DNA from: Torreya grandis | Taxonomy: Eukaryota > Streptophyta > Pinopsida > Cupressales > Taxaceae | DNA: 64,000 nt | Reading direction: 5' to 3' | NCBI GenBank assembly: GCA_037957365.1 | Contig: JARHVA010002128.1 | Location: 1,031,501-1,095,500 of the forward strand | In this document: positions 23,640 through 36,340 of the stretch, piece by piece | How positions within the stretch are numbered: the first letter of the stretch is position 1 | How the letters are laid out: each line of letters opens with the position of its first letter | Notes under the pieces: generated by a model | Told to the model about the DNA's origin: nothing | The model's input: only the letters and a program-made list of their open reading frames with translations | Database searches by the model: none | Program-made: the position numbers and the translations under genes

Positions 23640-25141
23640 TGTAGACACCAAAATTACGTCACACACACACGTGTATAACTCCTTGTGTTGAAATCTCTTT
23701 TATCCCATTTTTCAATAATAATAATTAACCTCTCTAGCCCATGTTTTTACCCCTCACACATTTAATTAATTTAAAATACTTAATTAAGTTAATTAAAAAC
23801 CCCTTTTTCCACTTTACTTGGCCACCTCACCCTATGACTAATTTTCACCTAATGATTCACCTCAAGACCTAGTCCCATCATCCTAACTAACCAAGACTTA
23901 TTCTCATTTCCAAAATAAATTCCTAATCAAATACATCCTTATTAACCTCTTATTTTTACCATTTTGTAATGGGTGACACACTTGGCATGAATAATAATAG
24001 AAAATAGGTCAAAAATAGTAAGCTTTACCTATTCTAGGGTTGTCAACATTGGTCAACCCATGGTTGACATCAGTGGGATCACTAACATCAGTGATATAAG
24101 CCAAACTCCACTCTAAAGTTTAGGTTAGTAGAAATCAAGAAAATTCATCCTTGCATTCAAGCTCTCAACATTCAAATTTTAAACATCCTGGCTTACTATC
24201 ATCTTGCATAAGTCAATCATGAGTAAGAACTAAGATCTTGAGGACCAACAACACCCACTTGTTCTCTCTATTTAGGCATTCATGTTTAGACTATTTGATA
24301 GGGACCATCAATTTGGCACTTATCATTCAGTGACCATTATAACTAAGTACATCACTTATTCTATAGTTCTTTTAAGTATTTACTTTGATATCACTTTATA
24401 TCTTTTGTGTATTATTGTACACACTCCTAACTGAACCCCTATGAGGGAGTTAAAAATCTTCCTTACATGTTTCCCCTTGACTTGACACACTAAACCTATG
24501 ACTAGATCTACCCAAACCATTCTCTCTCATAACTCTCCCCAACCTCTTAGACCTAATCAAAACCATTTCCTAGACCTAGAAAAGTCTTTTGCAAGCTCCT
24601 AGGCAATTATTGCCCCTACTAACCTTGACAACTTAACCAACATTGATCACCTTCACCACCGACCTCAGTGGTATAACTGATATCGGTCACTCCCCTAATG
24701 ATTTCAATGACTATGGATTCTCTAACCTTTCCAAAACCTACCCAAATAACTTCTAAAACACAAAAAATATACCACCTATAGTCTGTTACTCACTGCTACA
24801 TTTAGGTTGCTAATAATGGTAATATTATCTCTTTTCACTCTTTCTTTACCTCTATTTTAGTTGTTTATTACTTGTTATCTCTTAAAAGTGTATTGTCATC
24901 TCTAAATAAGTTTCACACTTCCTCAAACAAGCACATAGCTTGGCAATCCACTCATTTATCTACTAACAAACATCTTGTGGTAGTGATTTCTTACTTCTAG
25001 GTAGTCCTCCCCAGCCAAAGAGGAGTGCTCACAATGTCTAGATATGGTGTGCAAACCAATCTAGGTTCATTCTAATCACTTATACCTATCATTCATTTCT
25101 ATTTTCCTTTAGACTTGAAATAGACAAAATTTAGCGAAACA
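23640..25141 (+). repeat. 5' LTR of the Tat-type element
   Basis: Starts TGTAGACACC and ends GCGAAACA; partner 39932-41614. It keeps only a short TCTCTCTC at the site where the sister has a long CT/CA array. It contains degenerate ACATCAGTGG and GATATCGGTCA words at 24060-24100 and 24655-24690. Confidence 0.94.
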
Positions 25142-25145
25142 TTTA

Positions 25146-25165
25146 TGGCACGCTCGATGGGACCC
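25146..25165 (+). promoter_or_regulatory. Primer-binding site of the Tat-type element
   Basis: TGGCACGCTCGATGGGACCC begins four bases inside the LTR. The TGGC...GGGACC form resembles Gypsy primer sites; I cannot assign the tRNA. Confidence 0.6.
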
Positions 25166-26555
25166 TAGAGTTTTCCTTGGGTTCATTTCTTGTTTTAAGC
25201 ATTCTTATAGGTGTATTATAGTGAAAACTTCATTTCTTGCACTTTCCTCTTCTCTTCTCTCTTAAAACTAAAAATTTAACATCTTATTTTCTGTTTACAA
25301 GCATTAAACTAAAATTTTCTTTCTTTTCTCTTTGCCTCTAAAAGCAATTTATCATTTTTTTATAAGTTAAAAAGAATATCTTGTTTACTTATTCTTACAT
25401 GCACATTAAGATAGTGAATTTAATTCTCTACTCCTATTTCATCTTTGTTTTCATTCAAATCTAAACATTTTAGATTTGGGTTTTAAAACTTACTACATTT
25501 CATTATTTATTTGCTAGATATTAACTCACCTAGTTATTACAAGTATTTTAAATAAATTGTAGTGCACCTATGTTACACAACCAAATCACATTCACACAAA
25601 TAAACATCTAAACCCACCTGAGAAAAGGCCCATCAGGATTTCATCACCAAGTGGATTACCTTACCCTACCTGACTATCCTACTTGGATTTCACCACCAAG
25701 GGTAGAACTCAATCCATTCTCTGGCAGAGTATAAACTCTAGATAGAAGGTATATTTTGGCTAAGTAGCCTAGCTTGGCTCCAAGTCTGTGAAGTGTGGAG
25801 AGAAAGCTCCTATAACAAGCCAGTACCTAGTTTAACACATATTTCCTCTTGAGTACATAAACTAACTTGAAACCAAATCTAGATTGTTTTCTAGTACCTT
25901 TGATAACCAAATTCTCTTTTCACTATCTGATTAAGGCATAAGCCAACATGACACTAAAAATTAATCTCTAGGAATTAAATAGTTATTGGTTGGATGTTCT
26001 TTTTCTACTTTTCTATTGCCTTCTATATTTTGGAGTTGGTAAGGACATTTTACTATTGATTTATAAAATTGATACTATTTCTAATACTCAATTTGTATAA
26101 CCTATTATCTTAGGTTTTTTAAGTGTTCTTCCTTCTTACATAGACCTGTTGCATCCATTATTTTACCTATTTTCAAATTCTAGTTTTCTAAAACATTATA
26201 TTTTACATATCCCAGGATATCACAATGATTAACATCAGTTAACTCTACCGACATCAATAGATTTTACCTACCAACATTGGTTAATCCACTGATGTTGGCA
26301 AACTTTTCCTACTGATATCGGTCAAGTGACTGACATTGGTGACTATATAATTTTCATCTTCTTTAAACAACAAGCTAAAATAACCCACGTACCTATACTA
26401 AAACCTAGTTTTTCCTTATTCTATCACTAATATAGGGTAGTAAGACTATTTATACTTCCTCTTGCATGGTATTAACGTGAGCTCAAGCCAAAATTCTTGC
26501 CAATTACGTAAGTTGGAAACCACTTCCACCTTCCCCTCTCACTTTTGATTCTATC
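25166..26555 (+). other. Long untranslated leader of the Tat-type element
   Basis: About 1.4 kb with no gene. It holds two copies of a GGATTTCA(T/C)CACCAAG block (25635-25655, 25683-25704), then GGTATATTTTGGCTAAG (25748-25764) and GTGAAGTGTGGAG. The same order recurs in E2's leader at 58960-59080. A cluster of ACATCAGTTA and GATATCGGTCA words lies at 26222-26345. Long structured leaders in Tat elements may serve packaging or translation control. Confidence 0.6.
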
Positions 26556-28330
26556 ATGGAGCATACTTTAGATAGAAAGAATACTCCTATCCTCAACCAA
26601 ATTCCAATTGTGCTTGAGAGAGATCAAGATTTTGCTAAATTTCTTGATCGTAATGTGGTAGCCCTTCAGCATTATCTTGCTATGAGCCGAACCAATAATT
26701 CTTTAGGTGACCCAATCTATGGTATGCCAACATGTCTAATGGAGATAACTTTAGTTTTAATTACCTCCACTATTTTCCCCATGGTTACCCAAACCACCAC
26801 TTCAATGATTAACCCAACTATAAATAATGTCTAAAGTTTGGTATCACCAACTACCCAATCCCACCTAAAACTTGGTGTGACTTCCCTACTTTCACAACCA
26901 TAACCAATTTCATCAAGTCTTACCCCATTTCAAAATTTAGTGGTACCTATTTCATCTACCCTCATGCCTATAATTACCCAATTTATGACTCACCCTTCAT
27001 CTAGTCTAATTATGCCAATAATCCAACCTACAATAAAAACCAAACAAAGCATAGTCTCTAGCCTAATGGGACAAGCCCCTTTTCTTTCAACACCCCTGCC
27101 TATGACTCAGTATCCTTATGTTTCCCCAACACAACCTTAGCAAGCTATGTCATACACTCCCTCTACTTCCTATCAGGTTCCTTATAATTTAGGAAGTATC
27201 CCCCAAACTAATCCTCTTCCAGATCTCATTAAGATGTTGATGGACAAGATGTCTAATCTAGAGACATCCATTTTTGGTTCAAATAATGTGTTATCTTATG
27301 ATTAGATATGAAATGAACCCATCCATCCTTTTGTGCCTATTCACCTTTATCCAAGCTAATGGTAACTCCCTAAATTTACTTGATTCTAGAGTAAAAAGGA
27401 CCCATAACATCACTACGAGCATTTAGACATGCTTGTTATTGAATAGGGCAAAATGATGCATTACTACTTCACACTTTCCTTATGTCTCTTTTAGGTGTTG
27501 CATTGGATTGGTATAGCTATATACCTAACTCACACAAATATCCTTGGACAATTTCTCTATTAACATTTCTAAAAGGGTTTCTATAATAGACCTTTATTAT
27601 ATGAGACAATTTAATGATTAGTCTATTGCTAATTTTATTGCTCACTAGAAAATATTGATCAATCAACTCTCCTTCTCCTTACCCCAACCTAAGCTTATTT
27701 ATCTCTTCTCAAAGTCACGTGCTAATCACATCTCATCCACACTCTAGGTACAAGCTTTCTTCACATTTTATGAGGCCTTTATAATGGCATGGAAACTTGA
27801 GGTTCATGTTATAGATGAAGGAAAATTCAAGTTGCATAGTAAGAATCCCAATTCCAAATTAAATGAATCCTCCTCCTCTAAAACTTCCCCTTCTAACCAA
27901 AAATATAAAGGCTCTGCCAACATGGTGGTCAGTCAGTCAGCCTCTTCCACAACCACAAACCAATCAAATTCCCTAACTTCCCAAAATCTGACCAAGCAAT
28001 TCGAACAACGGTATGAACAAAGACAATACTCTCCCATTGGGGAGTCATATACATCCATTTTGGAGAAACTATTGCAACAAGGTGTCATAACCCTTCTTCA
28101 AATCAAACCTCTTATATAGTTTGACCCCTTCTATCCTATTTTAACTTGGTATAAGGAAGATCAATTTTTTTAGTTACCATCGAGTTAAAGGCCACAATTC
28201 TAATAGCAATGAGACACTCAAGAACATTATTCAAAACATGCTTGATAGATGTGATCTCATCTTGGATAATCCTAATGCACCCCCTAATCAGAGTATGGAT
28301 GTGTTAAAACACCCTTTTCCTAACCATTCA
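26556..28330 (+). pseudogene. Tat-type gag, decayed
   Basis: The open start is ATG 26556 (MEHTLDRKNT). A Thr/Pro/Ser-rich part follows to about 27240. The capsid core is readable across frames: FTLSLCLF/VALDWYSYIPNS near 27460-27530, then RQFNDQSIANF-like and TFYEAFIMAWKLEVHVIDEGKFKLHSKN (27770-27850), which resembles the Tat gag end of the capsid. A tail block YHRVKGHN...LKNIIQNMLDRCDL at 28170-28260 with PFPNH at about 28312 matches the Tat gag tail preceding the linker. At least two frameshifts and several Gln-to-stop changes are present. Gag would form the particle and bind RNA. Confidence 0.8.
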
Positions 28331-28399
28331 CCCAATCAAAATATTTTTAGACCAAAACTAACTTAGGTGATCATAATACCCATACAATTAATATGGTCT

Positions 28400-30480
28400 T
28401 TCTTTTACCTCTAGTTTGCCCTTCCCCTCAATAGAAGACACCCATTTCATTGCCTCCTCTCCCACATTTAGTAGCATTTGTTTTGCTTGTTCTTCCTCCT
28501 TAGGTAGAAGAACTTATTTCATCCATTCCACTCCTTCATGAGGAAGAGCTTCCTTTACCATTTCTTTTTCCACCTAAGGAGTGTGTATTGCTAATTCCTT
28601 TTGCACCAATATTACCTATCCTCTTACCACTTGAAGACCATACCCTACCCATTCCTCAACCACATGTTGAAGGGAACATCATTCTTGTATTATACCCTCT
28701 TGAAGAACCTTCATCATGTACATCTCCTCTACCTATAGAGAGTATTACCCCATCCACTCCACCTTTGCACTTAGAGGAGTTAGTATTATCTACTCCCATA
28801 ATAGATGAGAGACCTATTGTGCCTACTCCAATTGTACCAATCTTAACCCTTCTTTTACCTATGGAGGATCATACTTTACCTATACCTTTCCCACATGTTG
28901 AGGGAGCCATAATACCTATGCTTTACCCTCTCAAGGAACCTTATTTGCCTACCTCTCCTCCACCCATGGTAGACCATGTCTCTTCTCTCGTCTCTATCAA
29001 AGAGGACCCCATTATGGTTCTTTCTCATCTTTAGCCCAAAATAGAAAAAAAAAATAATTTCCCTCTTTCCCAAACACCTCAACCTTCTAAAGACATAATT
29101 GTAAGGCCTACATCAACTATATCTAAACCCTTCTCACATTTGGTGAAAAGTCTAGAATTTCTTGACTCCACGAAGCTAGATCATGCAGTATTTTAGGACT
29201 AACTTGAAAATCCTTATTCAACACAATGAATGTCAACCTTATCACTACCCTTTACCCCCAAAGTCTTTGATAAAGCTAGATATTATTCACTAAAAGCACC
29301 TAAAGTTTAGCCATCTATGTCATAACCCTCACCCTCATAGGAATTTTCCACATTAAAGTAGATCAAGCCCTTAGGTGTATGTCCCATCTCTAATTTAATT
29401 CATCTACAGGTGAAATTATATTTAAATCCTCAAACACAATTTGCATTTTTTAGCCTAAATTATGGAAAAATGTTAATCTTTCTAAATCTCACCGATCCCT
29501 TCTTCAACCCTAACTTTACCCTCCATTTTAAGACCACACCCCTCTACTTCAATTGGAACATTACTGACCCAAGAAAAATAAAAGGTCAAGTTACCTCCAT
29601 TCTTGCCTTTTCCATCTGGTAGGCCTTTCACATCTAACACTAAAAAGGTGACAGTAGAACACGTAACTCTACCATCACTAAACAAATCACAACATAAAGT
29701 TACCTTTTTAACACCAAAACAAAAGAGGGTGTCCACTCCTATTAGCACAATAAGTGTGGGCCCACTTACAGGCTCTCAAAGCTTTTTATTATGTTAGTTA
29801 TTGCAATATTTCATAATAAATCTTCCTCCCTTTAAGCCTTATAGCCCTCTTGGAATGAATCCATCTTGGTTTAATGGTACACAAGTGTGTTTATATCAAT
29901 GTTCACTTGGACATGATACTGGGAGTTATAAATCCCTCACAATAGTTATTCGATAACACTTTGATGTCAACACTCTCTTCAATGATACTATCATTAACCT
30001 TCCTATTATTCTAATTTTGGCATCCATAGTACCTTTTACTATTCTAACTAAATTCAAACCCAAAGATGTGGTCATGACCCCTTTACCACCTCCTTCACCT
30101 ACATTTTAAATTAACATAGTTATTGTGGCCACATGGTCACAAAACCAAAAAGATAAAGCTAAGGAAAAGGTCACTGCTCCTTGGGCTCATCCCTTCATTA
30201 AAGACACTCCTCCTCCTAATCCTAATATTTCCATCTTGGGAATTCCTAAAATAACATCTTCAAATGCTATTCAAAGCTCAATGGTGAAACAATTTCACTA
30301 AAATTCTATGAAAATGTCTTTGTATGAGTTAGTCCAAAACTCATACCAATACCATCAAGATTTTATTAGTACATTGAAGATTATTGAGGTATAGTCAGAT
30401 GATCCCCAACCTCTTGTAGCTTTGGTTAGCTCCCTTAATTCCATCTCCCTGATTTCTTTTAGTGATTTATAAATTCCAGT
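28400..30480 (+). pseudogene. Proline-rich linker between gag and protease
   Basis: Long low-complexity region, open from 28588 to 29034, very rich in Pro, Leu and Ile. It has an internal duplication: LPLEDHTLPIP...HVEG...YPLEEP (about 28624-28712) recurs as LPMEDHTLPIP...HVEG...YPLKEP (about 28858-28946), roughly 234 bp apart. After 29040 the sequence is degenerate but still Pro/Ser-biased. Tat elements often have such long spacers here. No domain is recognised; the many stops mean no product. Confidence 0.6.
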
Positions 30481-30504
30481 TCAACACCATGAAGATCAAG
30501 ATTC

Positions 30505-30885
30505 TACTCTTTTTATTACTACATATATTGATTAAACTCATATCAAGAGAATAATGATTGATGGGGGAGATAGTATTAATATTATTTCTACCCATGCCTA
30601 CAAATAAATATCCCTTCTTGACAATTGCATGTCTCAAACTGATATGGTACTTCACTCCTTTAATGATACCACAATTACTATAGTGGGCACTATTGTCTTA
30701 CATATCCATGCAGGTCCCCACACTATTCCTAAGCTATTATATGTTATGGAAGGAGAGTTCTAATATAACATATTGCTTGGGAAACTTTGGATACATGTTA
30801 TGTCATGTTCCACCACTATGTCAAGTTTGAACATGATGGATAACTACATGTTATACCTATTAACCCACCGCCATTTAAAACATGC
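30505..30885 (+). pseudogene. Retroviral-type aspartic protease, decayed
   Basis: The order of blocks fits Gypsy protease: HIKRIMIDGGDSINII (the D-S/T-G active site now DGGD) at about 30540-30590, then GTIVLHIHAGPHTIPKLLYV (30690-30745) and NILLGKLWIHVM (30772-30805), the usual LGRxWIH block. Stops occur at Gln positions. The enzyme would cut the polyprotein in the particle. With Ser to Gly at the active site and stops, it is not functional. Confidence 0.82.
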
Positions 30886-31749
30886 AACATGACTTATAGT
30901 CCTAATGATGTTCTCATTCCATAAAAAACATCATCTTCCCTGCATGATACTATTGAAGCTTCCACAAGCTCCACTCTCCTAGCTACATAGATATCAACAA
31001 CACAAATTCTTGATAAGGATCCCATGGAAGAGACTTTTCAATGTTTGTCACTCGACAAATATCATTTTTTGATGATAAACATGTTCTATACTCCACAAGA
31101 GTATGGAAGGCTTCACATGCACCCAAATTATGATCCTCACATTGGCATGGTCATCCCTTATGGGCCCCTTAACCTTTGAACTAATTTCACTTATGGGGGA
31201 ATTGATCGAGCTCCCACTATTAATAATCCATCTTCCTCACCATGACTATTTACTTATGAATTCTCTTTCCTAAGAAACCCTATTTTCACACATACCTATC
31301 TCTATCGATGTGCTTGGAAAGGATTTGGTTTGGGTCGTTATGAACAAGGTGTCTATATGCCTATTGAATATCCCACTAGACAAACCATTGAAAATGCCAA
31401 AAAGAGGAATGGAGTGGGATATGACAAACTAACTAAACTCATTAAAACTTCCCACATACTAATTATTGAAGAACCAATCTCTCCTTCTCCACTTTCTTCT
31501 CCACCATCACCTACTGAATCAGAGGTATCTATACATCCTAATTTTTTTCAATAAATACCATCCATTTGGGGCCTCTCACCTATGCCAAGGTAAGGAAATA
31601 AGGTCCCTTCTTCTCATTCATCCTAAAATAATTGATGAAGACTCTCCCATAATTAACACTATCTAATGTCAAGATGATGATGTAATTCTCACATATATGG
31701 GTATGGATGATTCTTATGTCTAATGGTCTCTCGCATCTAAAACACAAGT

Positions 31750-32700
31750 TATGTTAAATGAATCAACCATTAATATCAATCTACCCTCTCATGATAACCC
31801 TCATATCCTCAATATTGGCCAATCTTTGGATTCCTCTAAACAAGTTGATTATGCCACATTTCTTAATAACCATAGCAGATCCTTCACTTGGTCTTATAAT
31901 GACATGCTTGATATTGATCCCTCTATCATTACCCATAACATTTTCACCAATCGAGATGATAAACATGTTAAGTAAAAGCTTCACAAGATGCATCCTCGTA
32001 TTGGTCTCCCTATCAAAGAAGAGTTCCAATGCCTCCTTTTTGTTAACTTTATCTAGCACATTAACTACCTATAATGGATTTATAATATTGTTCCTATCAC
32101 AAAAGTGACCAGGGGAATCTATATTTTTATTGAATATCATGACTTAAACCTCGTTTGTCCAAAATATGACTTCCGATTGCCAAGTATCAACCAAATTGTT
32201 GATATAACAATTGACCATGAGATTTTATCACTTATGGATAGGTTCTCTAGATATAATCAAATCTTGGTCACTCCTAAGGATCAACATAAGATAACCTTCA
32301 TTACACTATGGGGGACTTTTTGCTATTGGGTCATGTATTTTAACTTGAAGAACATTGGTGTAACCTACCAATGGGCTATGACCTACATTTTTCATGATCT
32401 CCTACAAAAAATTATGGAAGATTACATGGTTGACTTACTCAGCAAGTCTAAACCTCATCAAGATCACTTGACAATTCTCAAAACCATATTTACTCATCTC
32501 CTCCAATATAACGTTTGATTGAACCCAAAGAAATGTGTCTTTGGAGTTATTTTTGGTAAACTTTTAGGTTTTATCATTTCTCTTCATGGTATTGAAGTTG
32601 ATCCTAATAAGCTTAGAGAAATCCTAGATATTTTTCCACCTACTAATATCAAAAAACTCCATAACATATAAGGTAAACTTTAGTCAATCCACTGATTCAT
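31750..32700 (+). pseudogene. Tat-type reverse transcriptase, decayed
   Basis: Preceded by FTWSYNDMLDIDPSIITHNI (31888-31945), the usual entry to Tat RT. Then come KLHKMHPRIGLPIKEEF, RGIYIFIEYHDLNLVCPK, DRFSRYNQILVTPKDQHKITFITLWGTF, the NLKNIGVTYQWAMT block and the catalytic site YMVD at 32423-32434, where YVDD is expected, so the first of the paired Asp residues is lost. NPKKCVFGV and GIEVDPNKLREIL follow. Open pieces are 31751-31975 and 32105-32518. It would synthesise cDNA in the particle; as it stands it cannot. Confidence 0.9.
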
Positions 32701-33700
32701 CTCTTAATTGTCAGATCATTATTAACCCTTGCACCATGTCCTCAAAAAGGACGTCTCCTTCCATTGGAATACAAATTTATAGAAAGATTTTGATGTACTT
32801 AAACAATATCTCCTTTCCCCACCATTTCTTATTCCACCTAAGGAAAATTATCCTTTCTACCTATACATCTATATAATAGACCATTCTCATGTTATGATTG
32901 CACATCGAGATGAAAAACATTGAGAGGAGGTGGTTTAATACATAACCCACACACTTATTGATTATGAGACTTGATATACCCATACTAAAAAACTTTACCT
33001 TGCATTGTTATTTTCCACCTCCAAGCTTTACCATTATCTCTTAAATCACAAAACCTACGTGTTCACCCATACTAATCCCCTCAAATACATGTATTAAAAG
33101 CCATATCACAACTAATGTGTAGCTCAGTAGCTCATGCTTCTTTCAAATTTTACTTAGAATTCAATCAACAAAAGTATATTAAGGGTCAAGAAATCACTGA
33201 CTAGTTAGCTACTGCCCCTTTACCTAATAATCAACCTTCAAATATTGAATTCCTTGATTAATCCCTTATAATGCTCTCCATTGATTACATCTCCTATCAA
33301 ATTATGATGTTATTCAATAGATCTAAATGTTAGTATAGTGGGGGTGTGGGGGTAATTCTTATTCCTCTAGATGGTGAGCCTATGCCTTTGTCATTTAAAC
33401 TAGATTTTGAATGCACTAACAATATGGCTGAATATGACGCTTTGATCTTAAGACTTCAAATAATTCTCTTCTTGAGTATCAAATACATAACCATTTTTGG
33501 TGATTCTCAACTAGTGGTTAACTAGGTTAATGGTTCCTACTTATGCAAAAATGAGATTTTGTAGTGGTATAAACATCATTTAGATATGTTATTGGGATCA
33601 TTTGACTCTTATATCTTACAAACTATTCCTTGATCTATAAACAAGTTTTCTAACACAATGGCTTCACTTGATTCACACATACCCCCTTCATCCTCTTCCT
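32700..33700 (+). pseudogene. RNase H domain and connection region
   Basis: After RT a connection domain (residues like HHVLKKDVSFHWN near 32730-32765) leads into the first RNase H, followed by the second, chromo-less RNase H typical of Tat: GGVGVILIPLDG about 33337-33372, FECTNNMAEYDALILRLQI about 33408-33460, FGDSQLVVN about 33496-33522. Stops at Gln and Trp codons interrupt it. The Tat group is known for carrying a second RNase H. The enzyme would remove the RNA strand after cDNA synthesis. Confidence 0.75.
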
Positions 33701-33929
33701 CAAGAATCTATGTCACCATGCATCGCTTAACATTACCCTCCTATGTATCAACTAACATCCTCTTTGTCAAAAATGTAATATAGAACCCACATGAATTATG
33801 GTACAAGCAACTCATGTATTATCTTTCCTTCTCTATTATGCCTTATGATCTCTATAATAATGGGAGATGTGCCTTCATAAAATATGCCTCTTGTTACACT
33901 ATACTAAGGGGACTTCTCTACAAGTGAGG

Positions 33930-35065
33930 TTTTGATGGTCTTTTTCTTAGATGCCTCACTAGTACTGAGACTCCCTTCACCATTAAAGGGCATTTCAATG
34001 GTCACACACTTGCCAAACATATCCTTCAACTTGGATATTATTGGCCCACACTTCATCAAGTCTGTGTTGATTATCTTTAGTGTTGCATCAAGTGTCAATA
34101 ACACACTAACCTCCTTCAAATTCCAAGTCATGCATTACAAGCCACCAAAGACTTTTGGCCCTTCTCCCAATGGGGCTTAGATCTAATCAGGGAGATTAAC
34201 ACTCATTCATCACTCTTTCATCATTTTATCATTATTGCCACTAAATACTTCACCAAGTGGGTCAAGGCCATCTCTCTCATCTCCACTAAATTTGACAAAT
34301 TTTTTGACTCCATCAACCATCACATCATCTATCATTTTTGTGTCCCTCATAAAATTATAATAGATAACAATAAATCTTTCAAAAATAAGACTATTCAAAG
34401 TCTTTGTGATACATTTGGAATCAAATTAAGCTTCTCATCACCATACTATCCACAAATAAATAGATAGGTATAAGATTCTAATAAAATATTAACCAAAATC
34501 CTCATGAAGGTAGTCAATGATATGGGCAAGGATTGGCACACACACATTCCTTTTGCTTCATGGGCTTACTGTACTAGCATTCAAACCCCTATAGGTGATA
34601 CACCTTTTTCCTTGGTATATGGGGCAGAGGTTATTTTGCCTCTTGAAGTCTAGATTCCTTTTCTTCACATTTCCCTACAAGATATACTTACTAATAATGA
34701 ATTTTTCCAAGAACATTTGGATACTTACTAATAATGACTTTTGCTACGAACATTTGGCTCAACTTGAACTGCTTGATGAGCATCATCTCATAGCCCTCAA
34801 TCACCTTCGAATCTATCAAGAGCATATCAAATGTGCTTATAACAAAAACCTCAAAGAGTGAGATTTCAATATAAGATATCTAATCTTAGAATAAAATCAA
34901 CATGTGACAAACATGGAGAAAATTAAATGGGGTAAGTTTTCTCCTAATTGGCTTGGACCTTATATCATAACTCACAAGTATGGCTCAGGAACTTATCGCT
35001 TGTCTTCTCTTAAAGGAAGGCTAGAACCCAAGACTTTAAATACCTTACACCTATGACCATTTTTA
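33930..35065 (+). pseudogene. Gypsy integrase, decayed
   Basis: The zinc-binding HHCC region reads GHFNGHTLAKHILQLGYYWP...CCIKCQ at about 33985-34100. The catalytic core has WGLDLI (Asp at 34180) and IIDNNKSF (Asp at 34363); the third acidic residue, in PQINR-stop-V-stop near 34465-34475, is now a stop. The C-terminal GPY-like motif WLGPYIITHKYGSGTYRL is at 34945-35005. The longest open piece, 34595-34861, is a shadow or piece of this gene. Several Gln codons are stops. It would join cDNA to the genome. Confidence 0.86.
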
Positions 35066-36340
35066 TGTTAAACAAATAACACTTCAACTTGTGTTTATCT
35101 TGAGTTCATCCCTTGAGCATCCCTATTACATTCATTTCCCTTCCTCTTCACCCTTACTCCTATACACTTAGTTAACTTATGCAGTGGTATGGTTTTTCCC
35201 TCAAAGAGGTAAACTCCTAAGCCTCTATAGTCTTGTCCATGAATAAAATCATAAAAAATAAAATAAAAATAAAAAATAAATGGGATATGTGACAAGTTAT
35301 AAGCTCTCAGGTCATGCTTCTCAATGTAGACTACTCCCTTGAAGGATAACTACGTAACTTCCCTTTACTACTATCAATAAACTACTGCCTTGAAGGACAA
35401 CTATTTAAACTTAAAAATGAATGCGTAGACCACTCCCTTGAAGGATGACTAAGCTGATCTTTATTCTCAAAGGGAAATATAAATAAAAAAGGCTTCTCAC
35501 ATTGATCAACTTTATACGACCTTAACCCATAAAAAATTCCATCGTACGCTTCTTGTATTGATCAACTTACACAAAAAAAAGCTTTAAGTCCTGGACTTGC
35601 CTATAGTAGCTCTTAGGTTACCCACAAAAGGGGCATATCATCCCCACTTCATAGGTTATGCTACCCAATCATTTTACCCTTTTTTCCCTCACTCTCTTTC
35701 AAGGGACTGTGAAACTCAATTAAGGTATACACGATGCTGCTCTAAAAAACTCAATGGTTGAAAGATGTAAGGCATGAAAGAGTCTCATTTTCTTGAGCCT
35801 ATTTACATTCTAATTATGGACTTTGGTTGCACACGAGCATTCTACCTCTTTATTTTCCCATCCACATCACATGTCGATCTCTCTATTGAAATGAAGAATA
35901 ATGTCATACAAATATTATCAAAGCCTATTCAATTTATTTTACACATAAACCATCACAAATATGGAAAAATGTTGAAATAAACTAACATAACCAATTTTTT
36001 ATTTTTAAGCATACACCATCACAAAATATGTAAAAATGCTAAGATGAAATTAACAAACCAACTATGCATATACCATCACATATATACAAGGCTAGTCCAA
36101 CTTAACTAACATAATCAACATTAACATTAAAATTAACATAGTATTAAATAATCATCATCTATATCATCATCATCATCTATGTTAATATCCTCATCACAAT
36201 CACAAATAAATAAACATCTCATATATATATAAGATCAATAACATGCCCATCAATAAATTATCATAATATCATCTCTCTCTCAAAATATACATCTCACATC
36301 TTCTGCTCATAGGTCAGTGTACATATAAAAAATATAATAA
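35066..36340 (+). other. 3' spacer of the Tat-type element, first part
   Basis: No coding frame is recognised. It contains short tandem phrases CTCCCTTGAAGGA(T/C)AACTA at about 35335, 35385 and 35425, followed by low-complexity AT-rich sequence with ATCATCATC runs near 36160. Confidence 0.5.

Noticed and set aside
31781..32059. 92-codon minus-strand frame opposite RT
   Set aside because: A shadow of the RT coding strand, without any motif of its own.
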